NCBI GenBank assembly: GCA_036674765.1
Contig: JARVKI010000043.1
Location: 1-64,000 of the forward strand
Length of the DNA: 64,000 nt
Direction of reading: 5' to 3'
Source of the DNA: Seiridium cupressi
Taxonomy: Eukaryota > Ascomycota > Sordariomycetes > Amphisphaeriales > Sporocadaceae
Part shown: piece after piece, positions 21,758 to 32,637 of the stretch
How positions within the stretch are numbered: position 1 is the first letter of the stretch
Layout of the letters: every line of letters begins with the position of its first letter
Position numbers and translations under genes: made by a program
The notes under the pieces: generated by a model
Seen by the model: only the letters and a program-made list of their open reading frames with translations
Database searches by the model: none
What the model was told of the DNA's origin: nothing

Positions 21758-22864
21758 ATGTCCAACTCGCGCCTTTTCCAACCCCTCAAAGTCGGCAATG
21801 CCACGGTGCAACACCGCATCGCCATGGCGCCTCTAACCCGTTTCAGGGCTAGCGACGAACATGTTCCTCTACCGTTTGTGAAGGAGTACTACGCACAGCG
21901 CGCTTCAGTCCCAGGAACGTTGATTGTTTCTGAGGCTACCCTGATTTCGAAGCAGGCTGGCGTTGGTGCCTATTCCAATGTTCCCGGCATCTACAGCAAA
22001 GAACAGATAGCCGCATGGAAGGAGATCACAGATGCTGTTCACGAGAAGAAGAGTTTCATTTACCTACAAATATGGGCTCTCGGTCGCGTTGCAGACCCCG
22101 AAGCAACGAAGAAGGAAGGCGGCGAGGTCAAGTCGGCGAGCCCCATCCCACATGAAGAGGGTGCCACGGTACCGAAGGAGCTCACACAGGACGAGATCAA
22201 GTCTCTCGTCGCCGAGTACGCCAAGGCCGCCCGCAATGCCGTGGAGGCTGGCTTCGACGGTGTCGAAATCCACGGTGCCAACGGCTACCTGGTCGACCAG
22301 TTCATCCAAGACAACTCAAACCAACGCACCGACTCATATGGTGGCAGCATTGAGAACCGATCTCGCTTCGCTATTGAGGTAGCCACTGCCGTTGTAGACG
22401 CCGTCGGCGCAGAGAGGACTGCCATCCGGCTGTCTCCCTACTCCTCCTTCCAAGGCATGGGCATGAAGGACCCTATCCCCCAGTTCACAAACGTCGTCAG
22501 CAAGCTCAAGCCACTCAAACTCTCATACCTTCATCTTGTGGAATCCCGTATCGACGGCAATGCCGATACCGAGGCCACTGAGAAGGTTGACTTCGCTGTC
22601 CAAGCCTGGGAGAACACATCGCCTATACTATTGGCGGGTGGATTCACACCGGAGAGTGCCAAACGGGCCGCCAATGAGGAGTATAAGAACAGGGATATCA
22701 TAATCGTGTTTGGCCGAAGCTTCATCTCGACGCCGGATCTGCCATTCAGAATTCAAAAGGGCATTCCATTGACGCCATATGACCGCAACAAATTTTACAA
22801 TGCGGGAGAGAAAGACGGTTATATCACTTGGCCATTCAGCAAGGAGTTCATTGAGGTTCACTAG
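21758..22864 (+). CDS. Old yellow enzyme-type NADH:flavin oxidoreductase
   Basis: Single-exon gene of 368 residues. The ATG at 21758 is preferred because the frame upstream starts only with GTG. It is an FMN-dependent TIM-barrel ene-reductase of the OYE family. SRLFQPLKVGNATVQHRIAM and APLTRFRA form the first strand and FMN contact. HGANGYLVDQF holds the His/Asn pair that binds the carbonyl of the acceptor, and SYGGSIENRSRF follows. ILLAGGFTP and VFGRSFISTPDLP contact the phosphate end of FMN. The family reduces C=C bonds conjugated to carbonyls, and in fungi some members act in ergot-alkaloid or stress pathways. The specific substrate is unknown. It is followed on the same strand by a broken GMC oxidoreductase. 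Confidence 0.93.
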   Translation: MSNSRLFQPLKVGNATVQHRIAMAPLTRFRASDEHVPLPFVKEYYAQRASVPGTLIVSEATLISKQAGVGAYSNVPGIYSKEQIAAWKEITDAVHEKKSFIYLQIWALGRVADPEATKKEGGEVKSASPIPHEEGATVPKELTQDEIKSLVAEYAKAARNAVEAGFDGVEIHGANGYLVDQFIQDNSNQRTDSYGGSIENRSRFAIEVATAVVDAVGAERTAIRLSPYSSFQGMGMKDPIPQFTNVVSKLKPLKLSYLHLVESRIDGNADTEATEKVDFAVQAWENTSPILLAGGFTPESAKRAANEEYKNRDIIIVFGRSFISTPDLPFRIQKGIPLTPYDRNKFYNAGEKDGYITWPFSKEFIEVH

Positions 22865-23373
22865 GTCTGAAAGTTATACCCCATCATGACAGATATAGAT
22901 ATTAGATAAGACTGTGTATAGAAATGGATTCTTTGAACCAAAGCCACCAAGCATTCAAACGTCAATCGCGTGTGCGTACCCGTCATCTTTAGTTGAACGC
23001 ATGTGTGCCTTATGAGTGGGGTCTGGAGTTGGAGACAATCGAGGTGATCTCTTTCAGCTGCCCACGAATATACACAGATCAGCCCACATACCAGGCCAGG
23101 CCTCTGCACCTCTCGAGTCAGTGATGACTTCCATACTCATCCCTCCACTCTTTCTACCTAGCGTCCAGATTAGAATACACGATCAACAGGGACAACATCT
23201 TAACACAGGCATGCTTACATGTAGGTATACGGGCCAGCCCACAGAGATGCGCGGTGTTGCTGTTGAGCGACGACCCACGGTCGCGAGAAAATCCTGAAGG
23301 GCAGGCCAGTGGATTCTCGCAGGATCGGTTTCTTTCAACATCTACTGTACAAGATGAGACTTTGAGAAGTGAC
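22865..23373. other. Intergenic; no gene
   Basis: About 510 bp between the old yellow enzyme stop and the GMC relic. No motif recognised. Confidence 0.5.
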
Positions 23374-25057
23374 GATGGCGATCCGAGATCTCGAACAATG
23401 CTTTGACTACATTGTGTGGGAGGGGGCACCTCTGGGCAGACTGTCGCAACCAGGCACGAGGTCGACAACTCGGCGGTTCGTCTGCGTTAAACATCATGAT
23501 GTTTCTCTACCCTTCACGTGCTAATCTGGACGCTTGGCAACGAAGGCTGGTCTTACGGTGCTCTCGAGCTGTACTTCCTCAAGAGCGCGACGGCGCGTCC
23601 CCCGAGCTCTGATGCGAAGCGGGTTACCGGCTTGGACCAGTATCATGACGATACGTTGAACGGAGACGGGCCTGATTCACGTCTCGTTTGGCGAAGGCTA
23701 CACGTCTGGGATAAATGGTGCATGGATGGAGACCTTCTCGGACCTCTGATTGAAGACGACAGCTGATCCTCGGACGAGGAAAGCCATCGGGGCTTTTCCA
23801 GAATCCAGCCCCCATTGATCCTCATACAAAGACCAGGAGCTATGTTATCAACGCGTATCTAGGCCCTGACGTCAAGAATAGGTCGAATCTTGTCATCATC
23901 ACTGACACAGTGGTCAAGAAGATTCTGATGGAGAAGCGAGGCCACGACGTTGTCGCCACTGATGTATCTGTATGGACCACAGAAGGTGACGAGGGAATCA
24001 AGGCCAGGACTGAAGTCATTCTTGCTGCTGGCGCCTTTCAGTCTCCCCAGATACTAGAGCTATCGGGTATCAGCGATCGCAAATTATTGGAACGGCACAA
24101 TATCCCCGTCATCAGTGAGAACTCTCATGTTGGCGAGTACCTGCAAGGCCACGCGATCGTTTGTCAGCGCTTCGAGGTGAGCGAGGGTGTTCCCACAGGC
24201 GACCTCCTGCACGATCCGAATGTCCTCGGTGCCTTAGTCGAGCTGTACAACAAAAACGGCGGCGCAGGGCCAATGAGCCAAAGCACTGTCAATTGTGCAT
24301 ATGCCCCGGTAGCGGACAATGAAGGCGTGCTACCAGCAGAAGCCCGGGAGACCCTTCTCAAAGCCCACAGCTCATACTTGGGGACTATCATTTAAGGAGG
24401 CCGACCTCTTGCAAGAAATAGTCAAGATGCCGGATGAGCCTACCGTCACCTACGTGCTCTTCCCCTTTTCAAACCAACATTACCGATGTCCCGGCAGCAA
24501 TGTACGATATTATCATCCCGAGAATACCGGAGAATTACATCATCGTGATCACCGTTCTTAACCATCCATTTTCACGGGGGAGTATTCATATCAAATCCGG
24601 CGACGTGAACGTCAAGCCCGAATGGGAGTCGAATTTCAAGTCGCATCCTCTCGATGTCGAGCTTCTAGCAAGGAACGTCCAGCGTGTTGAGAAGATCGTG
24701 GCCACCGATCCTTTCAAGGCAGTCTTCAAAGGCGGTGGACTGCGTCATCCAAATATCGTCGGAGATACTCTGGAAAAGGCCAAGAAAATCTTTCGTCAGG
24801 CTCAGATATCCATGTTCCACGTGTCGGGTAGCTGTTCGATGCGATCGAGGGACCAAGGAGGCGCGGTCAACGAGCGACTACTTGTGCACGACACGAAAAA
24901 TATCCGCATCGTTGATGCAAGCATATTCCCCCTGGAGCCACTTGAGAACATACAATCGACGGTGTATGCAGTCGCTGAGCGAGCTGCACACTTGATCAAG
25001 GACGACCATATCAAGGCAGGCGCTGTGCCTAAGTTGGAGCGGGTGAAGCTCCAATGA
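23374..25057 (+). pseudogene. Broken GMC oxidoreductase (choline-dehydrogenase-like)
   Basis: An ATG at 23374 begins MAIRDLEQCFDYIV, the start of a GMC flavoprotein. The FAD-binding loop is frameshifted, and roughly 90-100 residues between it and GGSSALNIMMFLYPSR appear deleted. The rest can be followed in at least four frame segments: DAW...GNEGWSYGALELYF, then EVILAAGAFQSPQILELSGI, then NHPFSRGSIHIKSGDVNVKP, and finally HVSGSCSMRSRDQGGAVNE and RIVDASIFPLEPLENIQSTV. The last piece carries the C-terminal active-site His region (HVSGSCSM). The spacing excludes simple introns as the explanation for all the breaks. It lies tail to tail with the intact alcohol oxidase, which is a different GMC subfamily. 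Confidence 0.88.
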
Positions 25058-25208
25058 TGGTTGTCATCTACACAGGATCAGACACGTCAACAGTTACATA
25101 TCCATTAATCGTGAATATCCACCGAATGCTTACAATCCTATTACATGGCATCATTGTGTGATTTAAAGACGGCCCTTTCTTTCGTCTGTAATCCCAGATT
25201 TGCTAAAC

Positions 25209-27657
25209 TCATTTCACGATATCGTAGCTTTTCAGCGTGTCCAAATCGGATGATATTCCCTTGGCGATCAAATTCGAAATGGCCATGTTCGTAACCATCG
25301 GGTTCACACCACTTGCGCTTGGGAACACGCTGGCGTCTGCCACATAGAGACCTTCAACACCCCACACCTTTCCCTTGGGGTCAACAACACCATCCTCGGC
25401 TGCTTTGCTCATCCGACAGGAACCCATCTGATGGGCGCATCCCCAGTTGTCTGTGCTAGGATTACCCGCAGCACGAAGTCGCTTGAGCCACTCCTCGAAC
25501 CGGGCATCATTCGCGGCGGTCTTGTCCTCTGACGCAGCGCGAACAAATGGTTCGATGCCAGTAAGACTGGGCCTGATCTCTTGTGCTCCCGTGACATAAC
25601 AGATCTTAGCCAGGGCAATGAAACCCTCGAATCCATTGGCTCGGTCAAACGCACTGGGCGTATAGACGATGCGCGGTCTGCCAGATACGGGGTCGGGATA
25701 GATGTAGCCCGTGTCTCGATCGCGAGGCATAGAGAAGAATACATTCATGTTGCGATATCGGAGAGCAGCCATCTTAAAGTCGATTCCGCTTCGCCATTGA
25801 AGTAAGGGGAACACAATCGTCGGCTGCATGTGGTCAGACCAGGAAGATAAAGGAGCCGAGCTGTCGACTTACCACCATGCATAAGGGCTCTAGCTTGGTT
25901 CCATTCCCATCGTTATCAAGGTCCTCGAAAGCCGTACATACACTCGTTATGGCACAGCCTAGAGATAATTAGAAGTCGACTCCCATGCCTCGAAACCAAG
26001 TACTCACCTTCCCACGGGTTGACGTTCTCCTTCCAATACGCAGCAATTACATTGACCGGGTGCATGTATAAATTTCTTCCTATTTGAGGATTCTGCTAGT
26101 GTCAGTATCTTTGCTTCACACATTGGAGAAACACTTACGGCAAGGCCACTATTCTTCAAAATGACAGGACTCCACAGCGATCCGCCCGAAACAATGACCC
26201 TCTTCGCCTTAATGATGACATCGCGGACAATGCGTTGATCAAGTTCTCCATTCAATCCGCCGTTTGCGTCCCTCGAGATCCACTTGCCGATAATTCCAGC
26301 GGCTTTCTTGCCCGAAGCAAAATCATCGAAGAGCACCTTTCCGACCTGGAAACCCTCAACAAACTCTGCACCGTGCCGGGCAGCTGCTGGTAACCAGCTT
26401 ACTGCGGGCCCCTGTTTGCCTGCTGAACCACATCCCAAGTGACAATGACCGCAGTGGTGGTCCTTGTTGCCAGAGTTATGCGGTGTGACTTTCGCCTTCC
26501 ATCCTAGCTTCTCCGCTCCGTCGAGAAGGACTTGGCCACGATGACTTTGACGAACGCTACTATCAGAAACTCCCATGAACTCGCATACCCTATCGAGAGA
26601 TTCCTGGAACTCTGGTGACGTGAACATGGTCAAGCCTCTTTTCTTGGCCCACTCCTGCCGCACGTAGTCGGGTGTTTGAAGGCTGACTCCCCAGTTCACC
26701 GAACCACCACCTCCCCATGTACTGCCAGCCAGGACCGACAGAGAGCCATCATCGCTACTTATAATACCACCACCATCGAACAAGTGAAGACCAGCAATAT
26801 CAGACTTCATGGGGAGATGCGAGGGTGGAAAATAGTAGCCTTTATCCACGACCGTGACTCTATGACCAGCCTTGGCCAGTACCTCTGCGCAAACACCACC
26901 ACCGCATCCCGATCCGACGATGACGACATCTGTGTCGATGACTTGTGGTTCATCTCCGGCTTTGAACTGCTTGAACGTGTATTCGGGTATCTTTCCAGGT
27001 TTGTAGTCATCTGGGACGTCCTTCCAACCGCTCAGCTCGAGGAAGAGTGGGCTGGTCGAAACCCAGGTGTTCTTGACTAGGCTAGTGATTGACTTCGCCA
27101 AGTTACGAAACGTCGCGAAGTATGAATCCTGCCAGGACTGGATGACTTTCTCTCTCGTTTCCACGGGCAAGTCATAAAATGGCGTGAAATAGCCCGAGAT
27201 CGGCAGGCTCCCAACACGGGTGCTGTACCTATCAGTTGTCCGTCCCAATGAACCACCACTCTAGACCGAGGTCTTACCTTAAGAGATTGAGAATAGAACC
27301 CAGTTGGTCCCGCATATCTTTGGGAAGAAGTGCGAACGACCTCGCCGTTTGATCGCGGAACGCCTTGTTGTCAGACGGCCTCTCCGAAAAATAAGCGCCA
27401 AATGCAGCTCGGCTTGGTGGTGATGTCATCTTGGTCTGTAGAGCATCGTAATACGAGTCGAGTAAAGCCGACGATATTCCCAGATCGCTTCTACTCTTCC
27501 CTACTTCTGGCGATGGGACGACGGAAGGAATCACTGTATCCGTCAGCGCATACCACGTCTTCCATTGCGCCTCATTGAAGAATGAGGTCGATGGCGGGTC
27601 GGGTAGTGGGATGTCGATATGTGACAGATCCAGCTCCGTCTCAGTTTCTGTCGCCAT
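25209..27657 (-). CDS. Long-chain-alcohol oxidase (FAO, GMC-type)
   Basis: Five exons (27657..27278, 27228..26139, 26092..26008, 25958..25873, 25823..25209) give 751 residues, the usual length for fungal and plant fatty-alcohol oxidases. Introns are 46-49 bp with GTAAGN or GTGAGT donors. An N-terminal domain of about 200 residues contains SGYFTPFYDLP. It is followed by the FAD fold VVIVGSGCGGGVCAEVLAKA, GSTWGGGGSVNWG, HHCGHCHLGCGSAGKQG, and the C-terminal WGCAHQMGSCRM and YVADASVFPSASGVNPM (active-site and FAD contacts). The family oxidises long-chain fatty alcohols to aldehydes with release of H2O2, usually in peroxisomes or membranes. No clear peroxisomal signal: the protein ends YDIVK. The gene looks intact. 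Confidence 0.92.
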
Positions 27658-28520
27658 GGTGAAGCCTCTAGAGACGCACGTTTTTCTGCTATACTTGGTA
27701 CGAATTGGGTTGACTGTATGTAGAAAGATGAAAATCCAGCAGTCACAGACGAAACTGATAGATATATGCCCGAGTCACGAGTTTGTTGGGTCCCAGGAAA
27801 CGAATGCGCCAAGACTCGAGGGGACCATCTTTGCCCGGCCCCAGCAAGGCCTCCACGTCCCTACCTCAGTCCTCATGCAGCGCGTCGGAAACAAGCCGTG
27901 CTCGGTGATCTGCATCCTCGAAAGTCAGCCGATGGGCTTGGAGGCTATACTAGACCACATCCGGCAAGAAGACACCGCCAGCAGCGATTTGATTGATCGC
28001 TGTTCAGACTTATTGGTTCCGAGCGCGAGTCGATCCAGTGGGAGCAGAACATTTAGGTCCTAGTGCAGGATGCGAACTTGCACTGCGAATACCGGGATCA
28101 TTCCGATTCCCAGGTTGAATCACTGACGCTGTTGAAGACTTCACCCCTGTTGCCCCGCAAGCACTACACCGTAGCACAATGACTACCACAGTGTGTGGGT
28201 TAAACGCGGGGAACAGAGTTCACCTAGTCGCCAGGGGCGATGCAGCTCCAGATCTCGCTGCTCAATAGCTTCGGGCTCTGGCAATGGCTTAAGGTCTAGC
28301 AATAAGCCAGAATTTCATTTTTCTGATATACGCTTCTCAGTTGATCTTATCATCGGATTCATCGAGGTTGCGCTCTACATTGTACACTTATTGGTTGGAG
28401 TGACGGCTGGGAACCATACAAGCCCATGCTAATTAGCTCGAAGTGTGGGTACGCGGAATCCAAGTGACCCTAAGTAACTAGCACTCGAAGCCAGAAGAAA
28501 TGGCCTCAGTGTCCTCTCTG
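27658..28520. other. Intergenic; promoter of the alcohol oxidase
   Basis: About 860 bp. A plus-strand frame reaching 28063 overlaps the start of the oxidase on the other strand and has no recognisable domain. No element identified. Confidence 0.5.
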
Positions 28521-29990
28521 TCAGGCTAGGAATTGCAATCCATTCGTGATATTTCCCCATCTTGCATGTACATAGTCATGAAGCACCCTGCCTCTGGGCC
28601 TCCAAGGGCCTTTGTTTCCGGCCTTGGGTAGACGTTCTTCTGCCAATTTCACATAGGTCGAAGTGAGGTCCCAAGCGGATATTTGCTCCAACTGAGGTTC
28701 CCTCGGGAGCCGAGGCACGCTTACGGCGGCTTTGTTCTTACTCATATGCTTCAGGAGACGACAGATGATGAGCGCCGTATCGTCAGCGCCCAAAGTCCAC
28801 GATGCATTCGTGTAGCCGACCATGAAAAACATGTTTGGTATGTCTTGGATCATGGCGCCATTCCAGATGAATTTCTTGCCCACATCGACTAGTTCCTCGT
28901 CCACGCGCAGCGGGATACCACCACCGAACTGCATTTGAAGCCCGGTGGCAGTAATGATTAAATCGGCTTCGAGTTTCTTCCCGATCTCGAGCTCAATGCC
29001 ATCCTCTATCACCGTCTTGATGACCGATGTGGCCACATCAGCTCTGGGTGTATGGAGAGCCTTGAAAAAATCACCATCAGGCGAAAAGCACAGCCGCTGC
29101 TGCCACGGGTAGTACTTCGGGTTGAAATGAGGATCAAGCGCGATACGTGACGGCAGCAGTTCGAGCATGCTCTTCTGGACGATCGACTTCATCTTCTCCG
29201 GGAACCACCGACACATCGCGACGAAGACGCGCGGCATGACCATGAACCACCATCGCTCGTAGTAGCTAAGCAACCAGCGTGGCCACAACTTCCGGGGTAT
29301 CAGCCCTGACCAATTCTGTCGAGAAGACACGACGTAGGTCGCGCTTCTCTGCAGCATGGTGACATGTGCAGCCTTTTCAGCCAGGTTCGGGAGCATGGTG
29401 ATGGCGGTCGCGCCACTACCTATGATGACGATCCTCTTGCCGGCGTAATCATAGTTCTCAGGCCAGAACTGCGGGTGAATGATCTCGCCTTGGAACCTTT
29501 TGAGACCTGGTATCTCTACTTGCAGCGGCTGGTTGTAGTCATAATAGCCCGCGCCAAGTACCATAAACTTGGTTTGATAGGTCATCCTCTGTCCATCTCT
29601 CTCCACCTCGAGCCTCCATGTCTTCGTTTTCGACAACCAGTCCGCTGAGAGAACCTTGTGCCGGAAGTTGAGGTACTTGTCAAGCCCGTGTGTTGAAATG
29701 ACCTCTTTCAGGTAGGACACTATCAATGATTTCTCCGCAATTGGCTTTTCGTGAGGCCAAGGGTGCCACGAGAATCCATATGTGTGTAGGTCGGAATCTG
29801 ATCGGACCCCTGGGTACTTGAATAGGTCCCAAGTCCCTCCCACATCGTTTCGGCTTTCGAGAATCGCGAATCTCAGGCAAGGCTGCTGAGTTTGTAGACG
29901 ATAGGCACAGTTGAGTCCAGAAATACCTGCTCCTATGATGATTATGTCGTACTCTTCTGTCAACGGAACATGCGTCTGACTTGAAGCCAT
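28521..29990 (-). CDS. Baeyer-Villiger-type flavin monooxygenase
   Basis: Single exon of 489 residues from the ATG at 29990; the open frame further upstream has only a TTG start. Two dinucleotide folds are visible: IIIIGAGISGLNCAYRL (FAD) and IVIIGSGATAITMLPNLA (NADPH). Between them lies FQGEIIHPQFW, which fits the Baeyer-Villiger fingerprint FxGxxxHxxxW. GGTWDLFKYPGVRSDSD is also typical of class B flavoprotein monooxygenases. The family inserts oxygen next to ketones to give esters or lactones, or oxidises N and S atoms; the substrate is unknown. The next gene upstream, on the same strand, encodes an alpha/beta hydrolase. A BVMO plus esterase pair is a common arrangement for turning ketones into an acid and an alcohol, but this coupling is inferred. 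Confidence 0.9.
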   Translation of the reverse strand: MASSQTHVPLTEEYDIIIIGAGISGLNCAYRLQTQQPCLRFAILESRNDVGGTWDLFKYPGVRSDSDLHTYGFSWHPWPHEKPIAEKSLIVSYLKEVISTHGLDKYLNFRHKVLSADWLSKTKTWRLEVERDGQRMTYQTKFMVLGAGYYDYNQPLQVEIPGLKRFQGEIIHPQFWPENYDYAGKRIVIIGSGATAITMLPNLAEKAAHVTMLQRSATYVVSSRQNWSGLIPRKLWPRWLLSYYERWWFMVMPRVFVAMCRWFPEKMKSIVQKSMLELLPSRIALDPHFNPKYYPWQQRLCFSPDGDFFKALHTPRADVATSVIKTVIEDGIELEIGKKLEADLIITATGLQMQFGGGIPLRVDEELVDVGKKFIWNGAMIQDIPNMFFMVGYTNASWTLGADDTALIICRLLKHMSKNKAAVSVPRLPREPQLEQISAWDLTSTYVKLAEERLPKAGNKGPWRPRGRVLHDYVHARWGNITNGLQFLA

Positions 29991-30720
29991 TGTTAAATTA
30001 TTTTCACTGAATGTCAATTCAAAAGCTGAGAGGTATGAAAACGTCCGCTGAACAATTTAAGTCGGTCGAAGCATCGTGTCGATTGTACTACGTAGCACCC
30101 ACATTCGGGTATCGGGATGGTGCACACGCCCGCCTCGTGAGGAGTATTGACGTAGTCAAGCCATGCCTCGGGACCACCTGTACTTGTATGCATGATGGGT
30201 CGGAATGCATCATGCGAATGTAGATGGATCAAGATGCACGGTTTCTCATCTTCGAGGGACCTGGCCAAATTTTCGTTTGATATACTCGAATTAAGCTCCC
30301 CTATAGCGCTACAACGGGGCGGGCTCATCTATACTATCATGTCATCATGCTTATTTTGGAACTCGTCATAATAGTCAGCAACATATACCTTGGTGTCTCT
30401 TTCTGAGTGACTCGCCCACACCCTAGACAACGAGGGTTGGTGACATAAGATTGGGGTAGTGCCTCGTCCCCGCACTACCCAGAAACGCAACCGAGGCACT
30501 ATACAGTGTCGAGAAAACTGTGTCAAACTCAAATCATGTGACCCCATCAAAGAAAGCAAAGCATTTGAAGAACTAAGTTATGTACTGAAGAAAGATGAAT
30601 CAATTTTTAGTACGATAAATGATGGATTTGCGAGTCTGATCAAAGTTCAACACATGACTCTATTGCAGGCTACTCGGCTAGGAAAACACCACCACGAAAA
30701 TGCTACCCATCTCCTATGCA
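29991..30720. other. Promoter region of the BVMO-type gene
   Basis: About 730 bp between the monooxygenase start and the 3' end of the hydrolase. It contains overlapping inverted repeats at 30454-30501 and no supported coding sequence. Confidence 0.5.
30454..30501. repeat. Overlapping inverted repeats sharing one arm
   Basis: GGGTAGTG (about 30455-30461) pairs with CACTACCC (30473-30480). The overlapping TAGTGCCTCG (30457-30466) pairs perfectly with CGAGGCACTA (30492-30501). The two stems use the same left arm and so exclude each other. They lie about 465-510 bp upstream of the monooxygenase ATG. They could be a dimeric regulator site or an incidental palindrome. Confidence 0.7.
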
Positions 30721-31896
30721 TCACAGCTTTCCTTGGATATTCTCATGCCCATCTTCTGAAATACTCTTGTTCGCCTTGATGAACCCACCAACCTTGACTG
30801 CGACCTTTTCAGCGCTCTCCCTCCATCCCGTTATGTTACCAAGGCTAAGCGTGTCATGTATTGCGGCATCTTCGTATTCTGATTGAATGGTGTTCCCTTC
30901 TACTACACTCATTTCCTTGACCCACCGTGTGCCTTCAATTTCAATGATTTCAGCGGCGCCCTGATTCACAAAGATAGGAACGGGGGTAGCGAAAGGGTTG
31001 CCGAGGGGTGTGATGTAAGGGTCTGTCACTGGTGTAATGGCCGAGTAGACTGCGGCTCCCCATCGCATCAGCCCAGGCGTCAGAATATCCGTATGATAGT
31101 TGGGGTTTGTCATGACTGCAATGTCTGACGCAGGATTCGGGTCTGGCGCGACCCATGGTGAGATGAGCACTGCGCTTTGAGGATTGGGGATGTCCAGCTC
31201 TTTTCCGTATTCTGAGAGATAACGAAGGAAGGCTATCGCAAGATTGGCCCCAGCACTATCTCCAGAAACCGTAATGTTCCGGGCCGGAATGCCCAGTCTT
31301 TGAGTGAGGTAAAGGTAGCCCGTCACCACGTCCTGGAGTCCAGCGGGAAACGGGTTCGTGTTTCCACGCCCTGAAAGCCGGTATTGTAGGCCAAAAACAG
31401 CATCAGCTCCTGCATGCTTCAGTAGAGTGTCGGCCAGAAAGCCCAGGGTCGCTGTGCGGCCGTCACCGATGACGAATGCCCCGCCGTGTATATGAAGGAT
31501 AACGGAACCATTTGGCCCAATGTCTTTGCTGCTTGTGGCTTTTGGGTACCAAGTTCCGCCTATCGTTGTTGGTGTGATGGCGGATTCCAGCGGGCCTTTG
31601 TAAAAAAAATTCGGGAACGGCCTGATGACCCGAAACCGTTCTTTCTCGGCACCAGGCTTCAAAGAGATGGGATCGCTGATTCCTATGTGGCTCTGCATAT
31701 CGGCCATAGCCCGCAAGAATTGAGCCAGGAGTGCTTGCTGGAAAGTCCATTGAGAGTGCGGTCGCAGTGATCTGAATAGTCCAAACTTAATGATCCAGAT
31801 GGGGAGGCGCGCCAGGACAGCGCCCATGCAGTAGAGTTGGTAGCCTAATTTCAGTGGCTGATAGGCCAACCATGGCCACGAGATTGAACTACTCAT
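30721..31896 (-). CDS. Alpha/beta hydrolase (HSL-type lipase/esterase)
   Basis: Single exon of 391 residues. It has the signatures of the hormone-sensitive-lipase-like alpha/beta hydrolases (PF07859). The oxyanion-hole motif HGGAF is at residues 137-141, the nucleophile elbow GDSAGAN has Ser214, and a plausible catalytic His is at residue 347 in AAIHDTLSL. The N-terminal 60 residues contain hydrophobic stretches (LARLPIWIIKFGLF) that could associate with membranes, as in several fungal steryl or arylacetamide-type deacetylases. The reaction is hydrolysis of a carboxylic ester, with substrate not predictable. It precedes the Baeyer-Villiger-type gene on the same strand. Confidence 0.92.
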   Translation of the reverse strand: MSSSISWPWLAYQPLKLGYQLYCMGAVLARLPIWIIKFGLFRSLRPHSQWTFQQALLAQFLRAMADMQSHIGISDPISLKPGAEKERFRVIRPFPNFFYKGPLESAITPTTIGGTWYPKATSSKDIGPNGSVILHIHGGAFVIGDGRTATLGFLADTLLKHAGADAVFGLQYRLSGRGNTNPFPAGLQDVVTGYLYLTQRLGIPARNITVSGDSAGANLAIAFLRYLSEYGKELDIPNPQSAVLISPWVAPDPNPASDIAVMTNPNYHTDILTPGLMRWGAAVYSAITPVTDPYITPLGNPFATPVPIFVNQGAAEIIEIEGTRWVKEMSVVEGNTIQSEYEDAAIHDTLSLGNITGWRESAEKVAVKVGGFIKANKSISEDGHENIQGKL

Positions 31897-32637
31897 CGCG
31901 CAGCTTGTGCAAGTATACTGCGGAACTATGGACGCAGGAGCAAAAGTGGGGATTATCGTGTAGATAGCCCAATTCCACGAGAAAACTTTATTCAGTCAGA
32001 GTACATCGCACTGTAGTCCCGCATTCTGCACACCCATTTCGGCAGGTGGAATAGCACACGGGCGAGTTCGGCATATGTGTACGACATCGAAACTTGGCGA
32101 CCAGCTCCCTCTACAAGGTCGCAGGGTTCCGGCGCCCAAGCGCCCGACCAATGAAGCGAAATTGAGGTTGGTTGACATTTGATTGTATCACAGTGGGAGG
32201 AGCAGATGATTGAGGCCACATCGCCGAAGACGCGATTCGCTTGCGACCACAGATCGCCAAGCAGTAACCAATGCGACTAAGGGGCATATCTATTTGTGTG
32301 TTTACTGTGCAAGGGTTCGCTGCTTTCCAGCTCAGCCAAGTGCCAAGAGAATCTCGTTGAACCTGACTTCGATTGACCATTGCTTGATTAGCCCCATGGA
32401 AATATGCGAATTGGGTCGCTTTGGCACCATCGCGTCAATCCCGAAATATTCATGTTCACTGTCTTAAAGTAGCACCTTCTCTCTAGTCAGCGTCCCACAA
32501 CAATCCTATTCGCCTGTGATATCAGTATTCTAAATGCCACGAAGAATGCAATCCTTTTCGTGTGTTCCGACCGTCCATCTCGCCTCTAAACACCTAGGAA
32601 GTTTGAGGGTCCACAGGCGCCCCAATATCTTGCCACA
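31897..32637. other. Intergenic; no gene
   Basis: About 740 bp including the hydrolase promoter. Only short overlapping frames on both strands; none is supported. Confidence 0.5.

Noticed and set aside
655..32000. Classical secondary-metabolite gene cluster
   Set aside because: Tailoring-type enzymes and a regulator are present, but no PKS, NRPS, terpene synthase or prenyltransferase can be found, so I describe it only as an oxidative block.
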